From: JAADHY01 sp964428935
GTDB taxonomy: Bacteria; Planctomycetota; Planctomycetia; Planctomycetales; Planctomycetaceae
DNA: 15,658 bases
Assembly (NCBI GenBank): GCA_964428935.1
Contig: CAYSAG010000107.1
Location: 1 to 15,658, forward strand
Direction: 5' to 3'
Below are positions 15,600 to 15,658 of this stretch, one piece after another. The notes under the pieces are model-generated. The model saw nothing but the letters and a program-made list of their open reading frames with translations. It was not told where the DNA came from and made no database searches. The translations under genes were made by a program, and so were the position numbers. Each line of letters begins with the position of its first letter. Position 1 is the first letter of the stretch.

Positions 15600-15658
15600 T
15601 TTGGTTTTCCAAGTAGCAAGACACCGTCGTCTGCTGACCCGACTGAAATGGCCGCGGC

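Overview
The window is GC-rich (about two thirds G+C by eye) and reads like the chromosome of a Planctomycetota bacterium or a close relative. That assignment is an inference. It rests on an HtrA protease with two PDZ domains, a YhaN-type ATPase paired with a YhaO-like partner, GT39 glycosyltransferases carrying an x-H-E motif, many Ala/Pro/Ser/Thr-rich protein insertions, and short leaders with variable ribosome binding sites. No tRNA, rRNA, transposase, phage gene or CRISPR array was seen.

Layout. (1) 1-228 (+): the C-terminal end of a DksA/TraR-type zinc-finger protein. (2) 229-802: a 574-base non-coding stretch with strong inverted repeats. They include an 84-base branched fold (342-425) that could be an undescribed structured RNA, and a terminator-like hairpin (644-671). 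(3) 803-2443 (+): an envelope HtrA/Deg serine protease. (4) 2554-3519 (-), convergent with the protease: a nucleoside hydrolase-family protein with altered active-site residues. (5) 8978 to 3670 (-): a two-gene unit in which a metallophosphoesterase-fold protein is followed by a large YhaN-type ATPase. The partner has lost every recognisable metal ligand, while the ATPase keeps its ATP-binding motifs. (6) 15599 to 9312 (-): four closely spaced genes, namely a GT2 polyprenyl-phosphate glycosyltransferase, a GT39 membrane transferase, a membrane-anchored endonuclease/exonuclease/phosphatase-family protein and a second GT39 transferase. The likely logic is that the GT2 enzyme loads a sugar on a lipid carrier and the GT39 enzymes move it onto an envelope acceptor.

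Two observations stand out. First, the phosphoesterase-like protein looks like a non-catalytic partner that has been kept intact next to its ATPase. Second, the DNA is strongly depleted in GAT and ATC (about 10 and 13 copies by hand count), ATA was not seen and TAT was seen once. Isoleucine is therefore coded mainly by ATT, against the general GC3 trend. Several proteins are almost free of isoleucine: none in 538 residues of the phosphoesterase-like protein, one in 1209 of the ATPase, and one in about 720 of one membrane glycosyltransferase.
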